NCBI GenBank assembly: GCA_945864585.1
Contig: CAMBCF010000009.1
Span: 1 to 61,833 of the forward strand
From: Bordetella parapertussis
GTDB lineage: Bacteria; Pseudomonadota; Gammaproteobacteria; Burkholderiales; SG8-41
DNA: 61,833 nt
Reading direction: 5' to 3'
The notes beneath the pieces are model-generated. The model searched no databases. It was not told the origin of the DNA and worked only from the letters and a program-made list of their open reading frames with translations. Shown here piece after piece: positions 36,678 through 45,959 of the stretch. Each line of letters starts with the position of its first letter. Within the stretch, counting starts at the first letter, position 1. The position numbers and the translations under genes are program-made.

Positions 36678-37502
36678 ATGACGCGCATCATCATGACGAT
36701 ATGCTTCGGGGTATTGGTCGCGTCGGTGCCCGCCCGCATGGCCCATTGCGCGCCGGCCGGCGGCAGCGTGTTCGTCGAAGAACTCACCTGGGTCGAAGTG
36801 CGTGATGCCATCAGGGCCGGCAAAACCACGATTATTTTCCCCACCGGCGGCACCGAACAAAACGGCCCGCACATGGTGCTCGGCAAGCACAACACCATCG
36901 TCAAGTATGCCGCCGGGCACATCGCGCAGCGGCTCGGCAACGCGCTGGTGGCGCCGGTGCTGGCCTATGTGCCGGAGGGCAACCTTCATCCGCCCAGCGG
37001 GCATATGCTGTTTCCCGGCACGATTACGCTGCCGGAAGAAATTTTCATGAATGTAACCGAGTACGCCGCGCGTAGTTTTCGAGTGAATGGTTTCAAAGAT
37101 ATTGTGCTGATCGGCGACAGCGGTCCCAATCAAAAAGGATTGCAGACTGTTGCTACACTGCTCAACAAGGAATGGGCCGGCAGCGATGTGCGGGTGCATT
37201 ACGCCGCCGATTATTATCATTCGCAGACATTTTTAAAATGGCTGCGCAGCCAGGGCGAAACGCCGGAAGCCATCGGCACACACGCCGGCATCGAAGACAC
37301 TTCGGAGTTGCTGGCGATAGACCCGAACCTGATACGCAAAGACAAACTCGCGCCGGGCGGCGACTTCAAGGTGACCGGCGTGGCAGGCAATCCCGCGCGC
37401 GCCAGCGTGGCTTACGGCAGGCAGGGACTGGAATTCAAGATCGCCGCCGCAGTAGCGCAGATACAAAAACTGGTTGCGGCAAGTGGCGCAAAGGGTAAAT
37501 AG
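36678..37502 (+). CDS. Exported creatininase-family amidohydrolase
   Basis: A signal peptide (MTRIIMTICFGVLVASVPARMAHCAPA) precedes a creatininase fold. Metal-ligand positions are visible in PTGGTEQNGPHMVLGKHN (Glu, His) and GDSGPNQKG, with the late EAIGTHAGIEDTSE. The family opens cyclic amides or dephosphoribosylated intermediates; export is unusual but recurs in environmental proteobacteria. The substrate is unknown. A long palindromic repeat follows the stop. Confidence 0.88.
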   Translation: MTRIIMTICFGVLVASVPARMAHCAPAGGSVFVEELTWVEVRDAIRAGKTTIIFPTGGTEQNGPHMVLGKHNTIVKYAAGHIAQRLGNALVAPVLAYVPEGNLHPPSGHMLFPGTITLPEEIFMNVTEYAARSFRVNGFKDIVLIGDSGPNQKGLQTVATLLNKEWAGSDVRVHYAADYYHSQTFLKWLRSQGETPEAIGTHAGIEDTSELLAIDPNLIRKDKLAPGGDFKVTGVAGNPARASVAYGRQGLEFKIAAAVAQIQKLVAASGAKGK

Positions 37503-37511
37503 CCCAAGTTC

Positions 37512-37625
37512 AAAACATCACCGCAAAGACGCAAAGTGCGCAAAGCGCTGCCGCAAAGAAAACCCGGCTTGGATTGGGGTTCCTTTGCGTGTCCTTTGCG
37601 CCTTTGCGCCTTTGCGGTGAGGCAC
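37512..37625. repeat. Palindromic repeat (caccgcaaagacgcaaag ... ctttgcggtgag)
   Basis: The left arm caccgcaaagacgcaaag (37520s) pairs with cctttgcgcctttgcggtg (about 37600-37622). The same family occurs at about 40371-40433. It lies between convergent creatininase and rhodanese genes and may also terminate transcription. Confidence 0.75.
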
Positions 37626-37641
37626 TCAGGTTTGCACTTCA

Positions 37642-38055
37642 TTATTGCGGTTTCTCCGGCGGCGATTTTTCCACTGCCAGCCCTGCTGCGCGCCACCCTT
37701 CGAAGCCGCCGGTTAACGTCAGCGCGCCCTGATAGCCGTTATCGTATAGATGCCTGGTCGCCTCGCGGGCGCGTGCATCGTCGGCGCTATAGAGCACGAG
37801 CACATCCATTTTCGGCAACTTAAGGCTTTCCACGCGGCCCTTGAAATCGGCCATAGGCACGGAAATCGCGCCCGGCAGATGGCCCTGATCGTATTCCGCG
37901 CGCTCACGCAAATCGATCATCACCGGACGCGGATCGCCCTTCAACAATGCGGCCGCTTCCTTCACCGAGACTTCCGGACCGCCCTTCAGCCCCTGACTGG
38001 AAAATACAAAAACCGCGACAAAAATCAGTATGGGAATCAACCATTTACGTGCCAC
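37642..38055 (-). CDS. Membrane-anchored rhodanese-like protein lacking the catalytic Cys
   Basis: An N-terminal membrane helix (WLIPILIFVAVFVFSS) is followed by a single rhodanese domain (PVMIDLRERAEYDQGHLPGAISVP, GGFEGWRAAGL). The active-site loop, normally C-x-x-G-x-R-S/T after a hydrophobic strand, reads YSADDAR, with Ser in place of Cys. Sulfurtransferase activity is therefore not expected; such domains may bind or sense partners. Confidence 0.88.
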   Translation of the reverse strand: MARKWLIPILIFVAVFVFSSQGLKGGPEVSVKEAAALLKGDPRPVMIDLRERAEYDQGHLPGAISVPMADFKGRVESLKLPKMDVLVLYSADDARAREATRHLYDNGYQGALTLTGGFEGWRAAGLAVEKSPPEKPQ

Positions 38056-38090
38056 GACGCCTCACTTTTTTATCACCATCCGCAATGGCG

Positions 38091-39140
38091 CTATTTTATC
38101 CGGCCCGGGTGTGCGATGCCGGTGGCGTTTGCCAACAGCCTGTCGACGGTTTCCATCACTGCCGCCTCATAAGCGCGCACAAACTGCACGCTTTTTTCGT
38201 CACTGATGCGATGTTGTTTCATCACCGCGGCGCGGGTGGGCTTGAGCTTATCCACCTGCTTGAAGAAGGCCACGGTTTTTTGCAGATCGTTGCCCAGCCG
38301 TTCATGCGCCTCTTCGAGTTGCTGGTAGTGGCGGCTGTAGGTCATTTCGTTGGCAAGGCCCGCGTTGTTCATCGCCTGACGCTTCCAGCCGAAGGTGCGT
38401 TCAGCACCGCCGAAAATGCGCGCGCGCTCGATCAGCACGGCTTCGGCGGTGATTTCCTGACGCGCATGCCGCGCATAAAGCTGCTCCACCTGCCGGTAAT
38501 AACCGACCACCGCGCGCGTCAACTGTGATTGCGTTTCGGCATAGCGCCGGATGGCCCGGCCTTCGCGCGCCCTGCCGCTGTATTTCTGCTCGGTGAACGC
38601 CGCCATGCCTTTGTAGCCCAGCACATTGCATAGCGCTTCTTCCACCCCGTACGGCAGATCAAACTGATCGTGGCAATCTTCGTGGATCACCAGATAGAGA
38701 AAGCGGTCGAGCTTGCCTTCGAGCATGGTGGCGGTGACGGCGGTGCCGATTTCGCCCAGCGCCTCAACCATGGTGAAATAAACGTCATCGCCATTCGCCG
38801 CGGCGCGGCAGTCTGCATCGTTCTGCGCCTCACCCCAGCGCACCAGCGGGTCTTCATAAGAATACGGCAACTGAAAACGCGGCGCATAGCCGCACATCGG
38901 GTATTCGCTGCGGGTATCGCTTTTCGCTTCGGCCTGGTACAGGGTCTTGAAATTCGCGGTTTCCTGAAAGCCGATGCGCCGCTCGAATGCCCGCACTTCG
39001 GTGAGCAGCGCGTTCCATTCGCCGGGCACATTGGGCGCCGGGAAAACAAAATCCTGAATTTGCGCGCAGCCACTGAACAACGCCGCTAGCAATGCCGGCA
39101 CACCCAACAACAACGCGAATTTTTTGGACACGGCTTTCAT
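38091..39140 (-). CDS. Lipoprotein with HExxH metalloprotease motif
   Basis: The start at 39140 gives a lipoprotein signal with lipobox LFSGC (Cys25); the earlier frame start at 39176 adds a poor N-terminus. The 349-residue protein has the zinc-site motif H153-E-D-C-H157 in VIHEDCHDQF and a Glu pair about 10 residues later (GVEEALCNVLG), which fits a gluzincin-like site. It resembles predicted bacterial aminopeptidases of the envelope. No substrate is known. It is 35 bases downstream of no gene on its own strand, so it is likely monocistronic. Confidence 0.7.
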   Translation of the reverse strand: MKAVSKKFALLLGVPALLAALFSGCAQIQDFVFPAPNVPGEWNALLTEVRAFERRIGFQETANFKTLYQAEAKSDTRSEYPMCGYAPRFQLPYSYEDPLVRWGEAQNDADCRAAANGDDVYFTMVEALGEIGTAVTATMLEGKLDRFLYLVIHEDCHDQFDLPYGVEEALCNVLGYKGMAAFTEQKYSGRAREGRAIRRYAETQSQLTRAVVGYYRQVEQLYARHARQEITAEAVLIERARIFGGAERTFGWKRQAMNNAGLANEMTYSRHYQQLEEAHERLGNDLQKTVAFFKQVDKLKPTRAAVMKQHRISDEKSVQFVRAYEAAVMETVDRLLANATGIAHPGRIK

Positions 39141-39377
39141 TTTATTTTGCAAGGCAATCACTCTGATCACCCGCAACGCGGAAAGTGCCCGGCGCGGCGA
39201 ACCGCGCGGAAGTACGCCCTGCTTTTTGCGTCGCGATAAAACATAAGTATCTGATTTTAATAGAAGAAAGGCGCGGTAACGGTGGTGCTGTATGTCATAG
39301 CATTACTCCAATGTTCAGCCCGTATAATGCCCGCCTGTCAACACGCGCTACGCTAAAAATGTGAAAGAGGGCTATTC

Positions 39378-40361
39378 ATGATTAAAATCCATCGGTCAGG
39401 TATGCACGCGATTCTACTGTGTCTGTTCGCCTACGGCGCACACGCGCAGGCGCCCGCACGCGAGGCGGCCGGCGCTTATCCCAATCGGCCGATACGCTTG
39501 GTGGTGGCATTCCCGCCCGGCGCATCCACCGATATCGTGGCGCGCATCGTCGGCGCTAAACTTTCCGAAGTGTGGGGACAAAACGTGGTGATCGAGAATC
39601 GTCCCGGCGCCGGCGGCAATGTCGGCACACAAACGGCGGTGCGCGCGAATGCAGACGGCTACACGATATTGATGAACAGTTCCGCGTTCGTGGTCAACGT
39701 GAGCCTGTATTCAAAACCCGGTTACACCGCGGCGGATTTCGCGCCCGTGGTACAGGGACCGACCACACCCAATCTGATTTCGGTGCATCCTTCGGTGAGG
39801 GCCACCACATTGCAAGAGGTCATCGCGTTTGCGAAAGCCACGCCGACGAGTTATGGCTCGTCGGGCACCGGCACCACGCCGCATCTCGATGCAGAATTGA
39901 TTTTCAAGGCACTGTCGAAAGTGGATATCACCCACGTGCCGTACGGCCCGGCGCAGGCGATGACAGCGGTCATCGGCAATCAAGTGCCGATCGCATCCAC
40001 CTCAATGCCGCCAGCGGTGCCGCATGTCAAAGCCAATCGCGTGCGCCCGATCGCGGTGACCACCGCCAAGCGCTCGGCAATATTGCCCGAGGTGCCGACG
40101 GTTGCCGAATCGGGTTTTGCGGGCTTCGCCGATAACACCTGGTTTTCGTTTTTCGCGCCTGCGGGCACGCCACCGGCCATCGTCGCCAAACTCAACGCCG
40201 AGGTCAACCGCGTAATGCAGTTGCCGGACGTGAAAGAGCGCCTCGCGGCGTTGTCGCTGGAATTCACGCCCAACACGCCGGCGCAATTTGCCGCCGTGAT
40301 CAAACAAGAAATCGCGCGTTACGCGCAGATGGTGAAGCAATCGGGTGCCAAGGCGGATTGA
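39378..40361 (+). CDS. Bug/TctC-type receptor (intact)
   Basis: A complete 327-residue receptor: signal peptide (AILLCLFAYGAHAQ), RLVVAFPPGASTDIVAR, VIENRPGAGGNVG, ADGYTILMNSSA, VRPIAVTTAKRSAILPEVPT and the C-terminal MVKQSGAKAD. Downstream lie a palindromic repeat and remnants of a PrpD-like and a CaiB-like gene, suggesting that the receptor once served a CoA-dependent dicarboxylate pathway now lost. Confidence 0.93.
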   Translation: MIKIHRSGMHAILLCLFAYGAHAQAPAREAAGAYPNRPIRLVVAFPPGASTDIVARIVGAKLSEVWGQNVVIENRPGAGGNVGTQTAVRANADGYTILMNSSAFVVNVSLYSKPGYTAADFAPVVQGPTTPNLISVHPSVRATTLQEVIAFAKATPTSYGSSGTGTTPHLDAELIFKALSKVDITHVPYGPAQAMTAVIGNQVPIASTSMPPAVPHVKANRVRPIAVTTAKRSAILPEVPTVAESGFAGFADNTWFSFFAPAGTPPAIVAKLNAEVNRVMQLPDVKERLAALSLEFTPNTPAQFAAVIKQEIARYAQMVKQSGAKAD

Positions 40362-40370
40362 AGGTCAAAA

Positions 40371-40433
40371 CCCTTCACCGCAAAGACGCAAAGAAAATCT
40401 TTGCCTGCATTTCCTTTGCGTCTTTGCGGTTAC
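40371..40433. repeat. Palindromic repeat (caccgcaaagacgcaaag family)
   Basis: cttcaccgcaaagacgcaaag pairs with ctttgcgtctttgcggt across a loop with aaaatctttgcctgcatt. Same family as 37512-37625. It follows the Bug gene stop and could act as a terminator. Confidence 0.75.
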
Positions 40434-40462
40434 GCACTGCTGTTTGGAGTTGAATACGAGCC

Positions 40463-40929
40463 ATGACAACGATTACTGCACAACTGATCGACAAAGTGCT
40501 CGCCGTTGAATACGACGCATTGCCCGCCGCCGCCATCGACATGGCGAAACAAGTCACGCTCGACGGCATCGCGGTGATGCTGGCGGGCGCCACCGAACCG
40601 CTGGGCCTGGTCCGCATCGTCACGCAGTAGTGGTGGCGCTGCTGCCGAAAATTGCGTTGCGTTTCGATGACAACATACCCAGCGATTTTGACTTGATGCA
40701 CATCGACATGACAGTGACGCTCAGCGACGGTCGCGTACTTACCCGGCGCGTGGATAAACTCACAGGGTGGATCGGCCTGCCGCTGACGCGCGAGCAGCGC
40801 GTGAAGAAATTCCATTCGTGCGCGCGGCGCGTGCTGGCCAAAGACGCTGCTGATCGCATCGTAGCCTTCGTGGAAAATCTGCAACAGTGGCCAAACTGCG
40901 ACGAACTGACGACACTGGTACGCACCTAG
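40463..40929 (+). pseudogene. MmgE/PrpD-family gene remnant
   Basis: The first 50 or so codons (TITAQLIDKVLAVEYDALPA, VTLDGIAVMLAGATEP) are the family N-terminus and end at a TAG (40628-40630). A second frame from 40630 gives the family C-terminus (LSDGRVLTRRVDKLTGWIG, LPLTREQRVKKF). About 300 residues of the usual 450 are missing, so this is an internal deletion that also changed frame. Confidence 0.82.
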
Positions 40930-40934
40930 AATCA

Positions 40935-41072
40935 ATTCTGCATCTGAATCGCAACAAACGCAGCATCGCGCTCGATCTCAAGAAGCCCGCTGCCCACGAG
41001 GCTCTGCTGAAAATACTTGCCATCGACGCGCTGGTGCAATCCGGCGCGGCCGTCGATGGCCGAAAAACCTGA
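40935..41072 (+). pseudogene. CaiB/BaiF CoA-transferase fragment
   Basis: A short in-frame stretch LHLNRNKRSIALDLKKPAAH and then LLKILAIDALVQS matches the N-terminal nucleotide/CoA region of class III CoA-transferases (usually about 400 residues). Nothing else of the gene remains. It directly follows the PrpD remnant. Confidence 0.7.
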
Positions 41073-41159
41073 TGTCGGCGCGAATGCAGTCCGCCGCGTT
41101 AAGGCATTATACTTACTTTCCCCCGGCTCCCCTTCTTCAATCCAGTAATGAGGTTCACT

Positions 41160-41963
41160 ATGCATCTGATTTATAAACGATTATCCGTAGCGCTTGCGTT
41201 TGCAGCAGCGCTCGCGCTGAGCGTAACCACGCAGGCGCAAGACAAGGGCTATACACCCTCGGTCGGGCAGGAAGGCAAGGACGTGATCTGGGTGCCCACG
41301 CCCGAGTCGCTGGTGCAAAAAATGCTCGAAATGGCGAAACTCACGCCCGCTGATGTTCACTTTGACCTGGGCAGCGGCGACGGACGCACGGTAATCGCCG
41401 CCGCCAGGCGCGGTACTAAAGCGGTCGGCATCGAGTACAACCCCGACATGGTTGAGCTGTCCAAACGCAATGCGCAAAAAGAAGGCGCAACCGTTGCGGC
41501 ACGCGCGGAATTCATACGCGGCGATATTTTCGAAACCGATTTCAGCAAGGCCAATGTACTGACGCTTTATCTGCTGCCGAGCCTGAATCTAAAATTGCGC
41601 CCCACCATCCTCAACATGAAGCCGGGCACGCGGGTGGTGTCGCATGCATTTACCATGGATAACTGGCAGGCGGACCAGACCGAAACCGTGGAGGGCCGTA
41701 CCGCATACCTGTGGATCGTGCCGGCGAAAGTTGAAGGCAGCTGGCGTATCGAGGGCGGCGGCAACCTTGCGTTAAAGCAGATGTTTCAGAAGCTCGAAGG
41801 CACAGTGGGCGGCAGGGCGATCACCAACGCCACGCTGCGCGGCGATGCGATTGCGTTTTCGGTGGATGGCCGCGATTACAGCGGGCGCGTGAGCGGTGAG
41901 CGCATCGAAGGCAGCGTCAAGGGCAGTATGTCGGGCGCGTGGAGCGCGTTGCGGGAAAAATAG
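41160..41963 (+). CDS. Exported SAM-dependent methyltransferase-like protein
   Basis: The 267-residue protein begins with a clear Sec signal (LSVALAFAAALALSVTTQAQ) followed by a Rossmann methyltransferase fold. SAM motif I is VHFDLGSGDGRTVIAAARRG, motif II has GIEYNPDMVELSKRNA, with RGDIFETDFSKANVLTLYLLP after it. The C-terminal 80 residues form a beta-rich extension. SAM is not known in the periplasm, so export of such a fold is odd. The Met at 41160 (GAGG upstream) is preferred over 41148. Confidence 0.85.
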   Translation: MHLIYKRLSVALAFAAALALSVTTQAQDKGYTPSVGQEGKDVIWVPTPESLVQKMLEMAKLTPADVHFDLGSGDGRTVIAAARRGTKAVGIEYNPDMVELSKRNAQKEGATVAARAEFIRGDIFETDFSKANVLTLYLLPSLNLKLRPTILNMKPGTRVVSHAFTMDNWQADQTETVEGRTAYLWIVPAKVEGSWRIEGGGNLALKQMFQKLEGTVGGRAITNATLRGDAIAFSVDGRDYSGRVSGERIEGSVKGSMSGAWSALREK

Positions 41964-41971
41964 GGTTCTTC

Positions 41972-42898
41972 ATGCCTCAAACATCACACATTGCCATCAT
42001 CGGTGGCGGCATCATGGGCGGCGACATCGCCATTATTTTCGCAGCCAAAGGCTGGCGGGTCCACGTCATGAGTCCGTCGCAGAAAACGCGCGCCGCACTC
42101 GGCGCGCGCATCAGCGCGGGCCTGAAACAACTTGGCGCGCCCGCGGCACACGCGGCGAACGTCACCACCCACGCCACACTCGAAGACATTGCATGGAACG
42201 AGGTGAGCCTCGCGATCGAAGCGGCGACCGAAGATCTCGCGCTCAAGCAAAAACTTTTTGCGCAACTGGAAACGCTCGCCAAAGCGGATATTCCGCTTGC
42301 CACCAATACCTCGAATTTTCTGATTGGGGAAATCGGCAAAGATTTGAAAACGCGCTCGCGCGTGATAGGCCTGCACTTTTTCATGCCCGCGCATCTGGTG
42401 CCGCTGGTTGAAATTGTCAGCAGTGAATCCACCGACAGTGCCGTCGCCGCGCAGCTGGAACAATTGCTCAAATCGCTCGGCAAGGCGCCCATACGAGTGA
42501 ACCGCGACGTGCCGGGATTTGTCGGCAATCGCCTGCAGCATGCGCTGATGCGCGAAGCACTGTGGCTGATTCACGACGGCGTAACCACCGCCGAAGGCAT
42601 TGATACCGCTGTACGCTACGGGTTTGGATTTCGCTTTGTCGCCTGCGGGCCGGTATTGCAAAAAGAAATGTCGGGCCTCGACACTCACTATGCGGTGGCC
42701 AGCGCGCTGTATCCGCACCTCTACAAAAACGATGGGCCGCCGCCGTTTTTGAAAGCAATGAATGAAAGGGGCCACGTCGGGATGAAAGCCAAGCACGGAT
42801 TCTGGCAATGGACCGATGAATCCATCGCCCAGGAAAAAGCGCGTATTGAAAAGGCGCTGCAAGCCGGTTTCGCCATTCTGGAGGCCGACAAGAACTAA
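41972..42898 (+). CDS. 3-hydroxyacyl-CoA dehydrogenase
   Basis: The 308-residue single-domain-pair enzyme has an NAD-binding Rossmann motif IAIIGGGIMGGDIAIIFAAKG, the catalytic region TNTSNFLIGEI and GLHFFMPAHLVPLVEIV (catalytic His), and a C-terminal dimerisation domain with VPGFVGNRLQHALMREAL. It oxidises 3-hydroxyacyl-CoA or, in related proteins, other 3-hydroxy acids. The start at 41972 lies eight bases after the methyltransferase stop. Confidence 0.9.
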   Translation: MPQTSHIAIIGGGIMGGDIAIIFAAKGWRVHVMSPSQKTRAALGARISAGLKQLGAPAAHAANVTTHATLEDIAWNEVSLAIEAATEDLALKQKLFAQLETLAKADIPLATNTSNFLIGEIGKDLKTRSRVIGLHFFMPAHLVPLVEIVSSESTDSAVAAQLEQLLKSLGKAPIRVNRDVPGFVGNRLQHALMREALWLIHDGVTTAEGIDTAVRYGFGFRFVACGPVLQKEMSGLDTHYAVASALYPHLYKNDGPPPFLKAMNERGHVGMKAKHGFWQWTDESIAQEKARIEKALQAGFAILEADKN

Positions 42899-44470
42899 GC
42901 GGCTTCCATCAGGGCGTTGAGGGTCTTCTGCGGATCGCGCTCATAAATGCCCGCTTGCAAGCCGCGCAAGATGCGGTACGACTCTCCCGTGGGCGTGGGC
43001 GGATCAACGATCAGGTCGAGCATGGTCGGCGAAGGATATGACTGCCGGTTTTTGTCCAGCACCAGCATTACGCGCGGCTTCAGGCGCCGCGCGCGGTTTT
43101 GCGACACCACCACCGCAACTTCGCCGGTATTGAGTTCCACCAGACTGCCGACCGGGAACACGCCGACGCACTGAATGAACTGTTCAACCCGTTCGGACTT
43201 GAAGGCGATGCCACGATCGTTATACAGATCATGCAACGCCTGCTGCACGGAAAGGGGTTGCGCATAAGGGCGCGCACTGATCAGCGCCGAGTAGGTATCG
43301 GCGAGCCCGGCCATGCCGCCGAACAGTGAAATGTCTTCGCCCGCCAGACGCTGCGGATAACCGCTGCCGTCATAACGCTCGTGATGCTGCGCGATAGTGT
43401 CGAGCAGCGGCGCGGTGGCTTCTTTCGAGCTGCGCACGAGCTCCAGGCTGTGCGTTACATGACTTTCAAACACTTTTAATTCCGCGGGCGACAATTTTTC
43501 ACGTTTGTCCAAAAACGCGCGCGGCAGCTTTATTTTGCCCACGTCCTGCATCAGACCCACCGTGCCGATGACCTGCAACTGATCTTCGGGCAGGCCCAGG
43601 TGCCGCCCAAAGGCGATCAGATAAATCGCGGTGTTGATGCCGTGATCGCAGGTGTACGCATCAACGCTTTTCAGGCGCGTCAGCCACATCATGCCGTCCG
43701 GGTTACGCACCACGGATTAGACCATGCGGCCCACGGCATCGTTAACCTGGTCGAGTTCCAGCACTTTACTTTTGCCGATGTCATCAAGAATCGACTGCAC
43801 TGCGCCTTCGACCTTCACGTGCGCTTCCTGCGCCAGCGGCAGCTCGTCTTCGATGGTGGTTTGATCGACGTAGACCGGCACCTCTTCCACGGGCCGGCCA
43901 GCGGCAAGCTTCTTATCTTCGGCGCTCACCTTGAACATCCGGCTAAGCCGGCCAAACATGCCGCCACCGGTGTCCTGTTCGGCGTACACGCGCACGCTGG
44001 CATCGGGATCGATGGCTTGCTCAAGAATGCGGCGTTCCTCGCTACTTATGCCCTTTTCACGCACCGCGGACGACTCGGGTGACGGGCGCCGCCGGGGCGG
44101 CCGGTCTTTGTAAATGGTAACCACCGGCTCTCGCGGCGCGCCGGATTAAGGCGGCGGCGCTACCGGCGGCGGCGCACCCGCGGTGGAAAACGCGGCTTTA
44201 AATATCTTGCCGATGCTGCCGAGCAGCCCGCCATCGGTCGCGCCAGCAGCGCTTTTTTCATCCTGGTAGATGTGTGCCGGCGGTTCGGGCCGCTTGCGTT
44301 CGGGTGCAACCTTTTTCTCGCCCACGTCGGCTATGAATTGGTCGCCCAGCGAAAGGCTGCGTTCCACGAACACGTGCCGGCAGACCTTGCGAAATTAGTC
44401 AATCTGCGCCGGCGATTCGATGACGAAGCCCTGGATCATGAACGGTGTGCCGAGCCACGGGATGCACTGT
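42895..44470 (-). pseudogene. HD-GYP phosphodiesterase gene, 5'-truncated with three in-frame ochre codons
   Basis: One frame runs from about 44470 down to 42895. It opens with a DUF3391 N-terminal region lacking its first residues ([20 protein letters not shown]), followed by the HD-GYP domain (YTCDHGINTAIYLIAFGRH, HHERYDGSGYPQ). TAA codons interrupt it at 44395-44397, 44146-44148 and 43717-43719, with no frameshift. The beginning is fused out of frame to the 3' end of the sensor kinase gene. The HD motif reads QDVGK instead of HDxGK. HD-GYP enzymes hydrolyse cyclic-di-GMP; this copy should be inactive, although the last piece from 43713 could still yield the catalytic domain alone. Confidence 0.85.
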
Positions 44471-45952
44471 GGACTGGGCTGGCGGCGTATCGGACTTCTC
44501 GGCGACAACCGCCACCTTGAACGGCAACTCAAACCAGAAATCCGATCCCTTGCCGACTTCGCTTTTGACGCCGATTTGGCCTTCCATCAACTCCACCAGC
44601 GACTTGCAAATAGACAGCCCCAGCCCGGTGCCGCCATACTTGCGCGCAGTGCTGGCATCGGCCTGCGTGTACCGCTGAAACATGGTCGATTCTTTGTCCG
44701 CCGCAATGCCGATGCCAGTATCCTTCACCGAAAACGCCAGGCGCGGCACACCGTCTACGGCGCCGATCAACCGCACGTGGGTGGAGACCTTGCCTTCGGC
44801 GGACGTAAATTTGATGGCGTTACCGATCAGGTTAAGCAGTATCTGCCGCAGCCGCAACGAATCGCCCATCAGTGCATCCGGCACATTGTCATCGACTGCG
44901 AGATCGAGTGTCACCTGTTTCTCACGCGCCTTCACGCCCTGCTCGTGAACGACTTCATCCACCGTCTGGCGCAAATTAAAGTCGGCATATTCAACGTTCA
45001 GTTTGCCGGCTTCGATTTTTGACAAATCCAGAAAATCATTAATCAAGGTCAGCAGGCGCATGCTGGCGCCCTTGATGCGGCGCGAGTAATCCTGTTGCAC
45101 CGTGGACTGCGTTGATGCCAGCAACGCATCGGAGAAGCCGATGACCGCGGTCAGCGGCGTGCGTATCTCGTGGCTGGTGTACGCGAGAAAATCCCCCTTC
45201 GCCTGATTGGCATCGTCGGCGGCCTGCTTGGCGATTTTCAGTTCCGCTTCGGCGCGCTCACGTTCGGTAACCACCTGCGCGAATAATCGATTCGCGGTTT
45301 CGGCGCCGCGTATCATCGCCGCGTCCGAGGTGCCGCGCTGCCGGTAGTCATCGATGCTGGCCGCGAGCAAGGCGCGGTAGCGAAACAGGCTGAACCACAA
45401 CGTCAGCATCAATGCCAACGCGAGTAACGCGGGCGCGGCGTAGGTCGCGAAGTCCAACTGCAGCAGTTTCACCATTAACGGCAACAGCATCGGCGCCAGC
45501 AATGCCGCTAGGGTTGCGCGCGCGGGTGAAATCGTATGCGCCGAAGCCGCCGCCACCACGATGGCGAGTACCAGGGTGATTTCCGCAGTGGACTGATTGC
45601 CGGCAAAAAACATATAGCCCGCCCAGCCCCAGCCTGTGCCGAGCAGAAAATTGCTGATGGCGATAATGCGCCCCCAGTATTGATCCGCCTTGACCTCTTC
45701 GTGCACGCGTTGATAGGCGATATACAACGTATAGCGGATCGCGATCGCACACAACATGCAGATCAACCAGATCAATACCGGGGTCAGGCCGACAACGCGC
45801 GAAATCGTGATCGCGGCAATGACCGCCGCCGTCCCGTGCGCCAGCAAACCATGCGCACTGACACTCTGTTAGAGCGTCATCTCATCCGTGCGCAGCGTGA
45901 CGCCGGCGTGCTGGGCGGCTGACTCTACGCCGTGGTTATCTTGATCGGACAT
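44399..45952 (-). pseudogene. Membrane sensor histidine kinase with early stop
   Basis: From the ATG at 45952 (MSDQDNHGVESAAQH) an in-frame TAA appears at codon 28 (45869-45871). The frame continues for 490 codons with about five membrane helices, a HisKA domain (FLAYTSHEIRTPLTAVIGF, phospho-His) and HATPase_c ([29 protein letters not shown]). Initiation at a TTG (45847) after the stop could give an almost complete kinase, so function is uncertain. The C-terminus (DPGLRHRIAGAD) reads through HD-GYP sequence in another frame, showing a deletion joined the two genes. Confidence 0.78.
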
Positions 45953-45959
45953 TTTTGGT

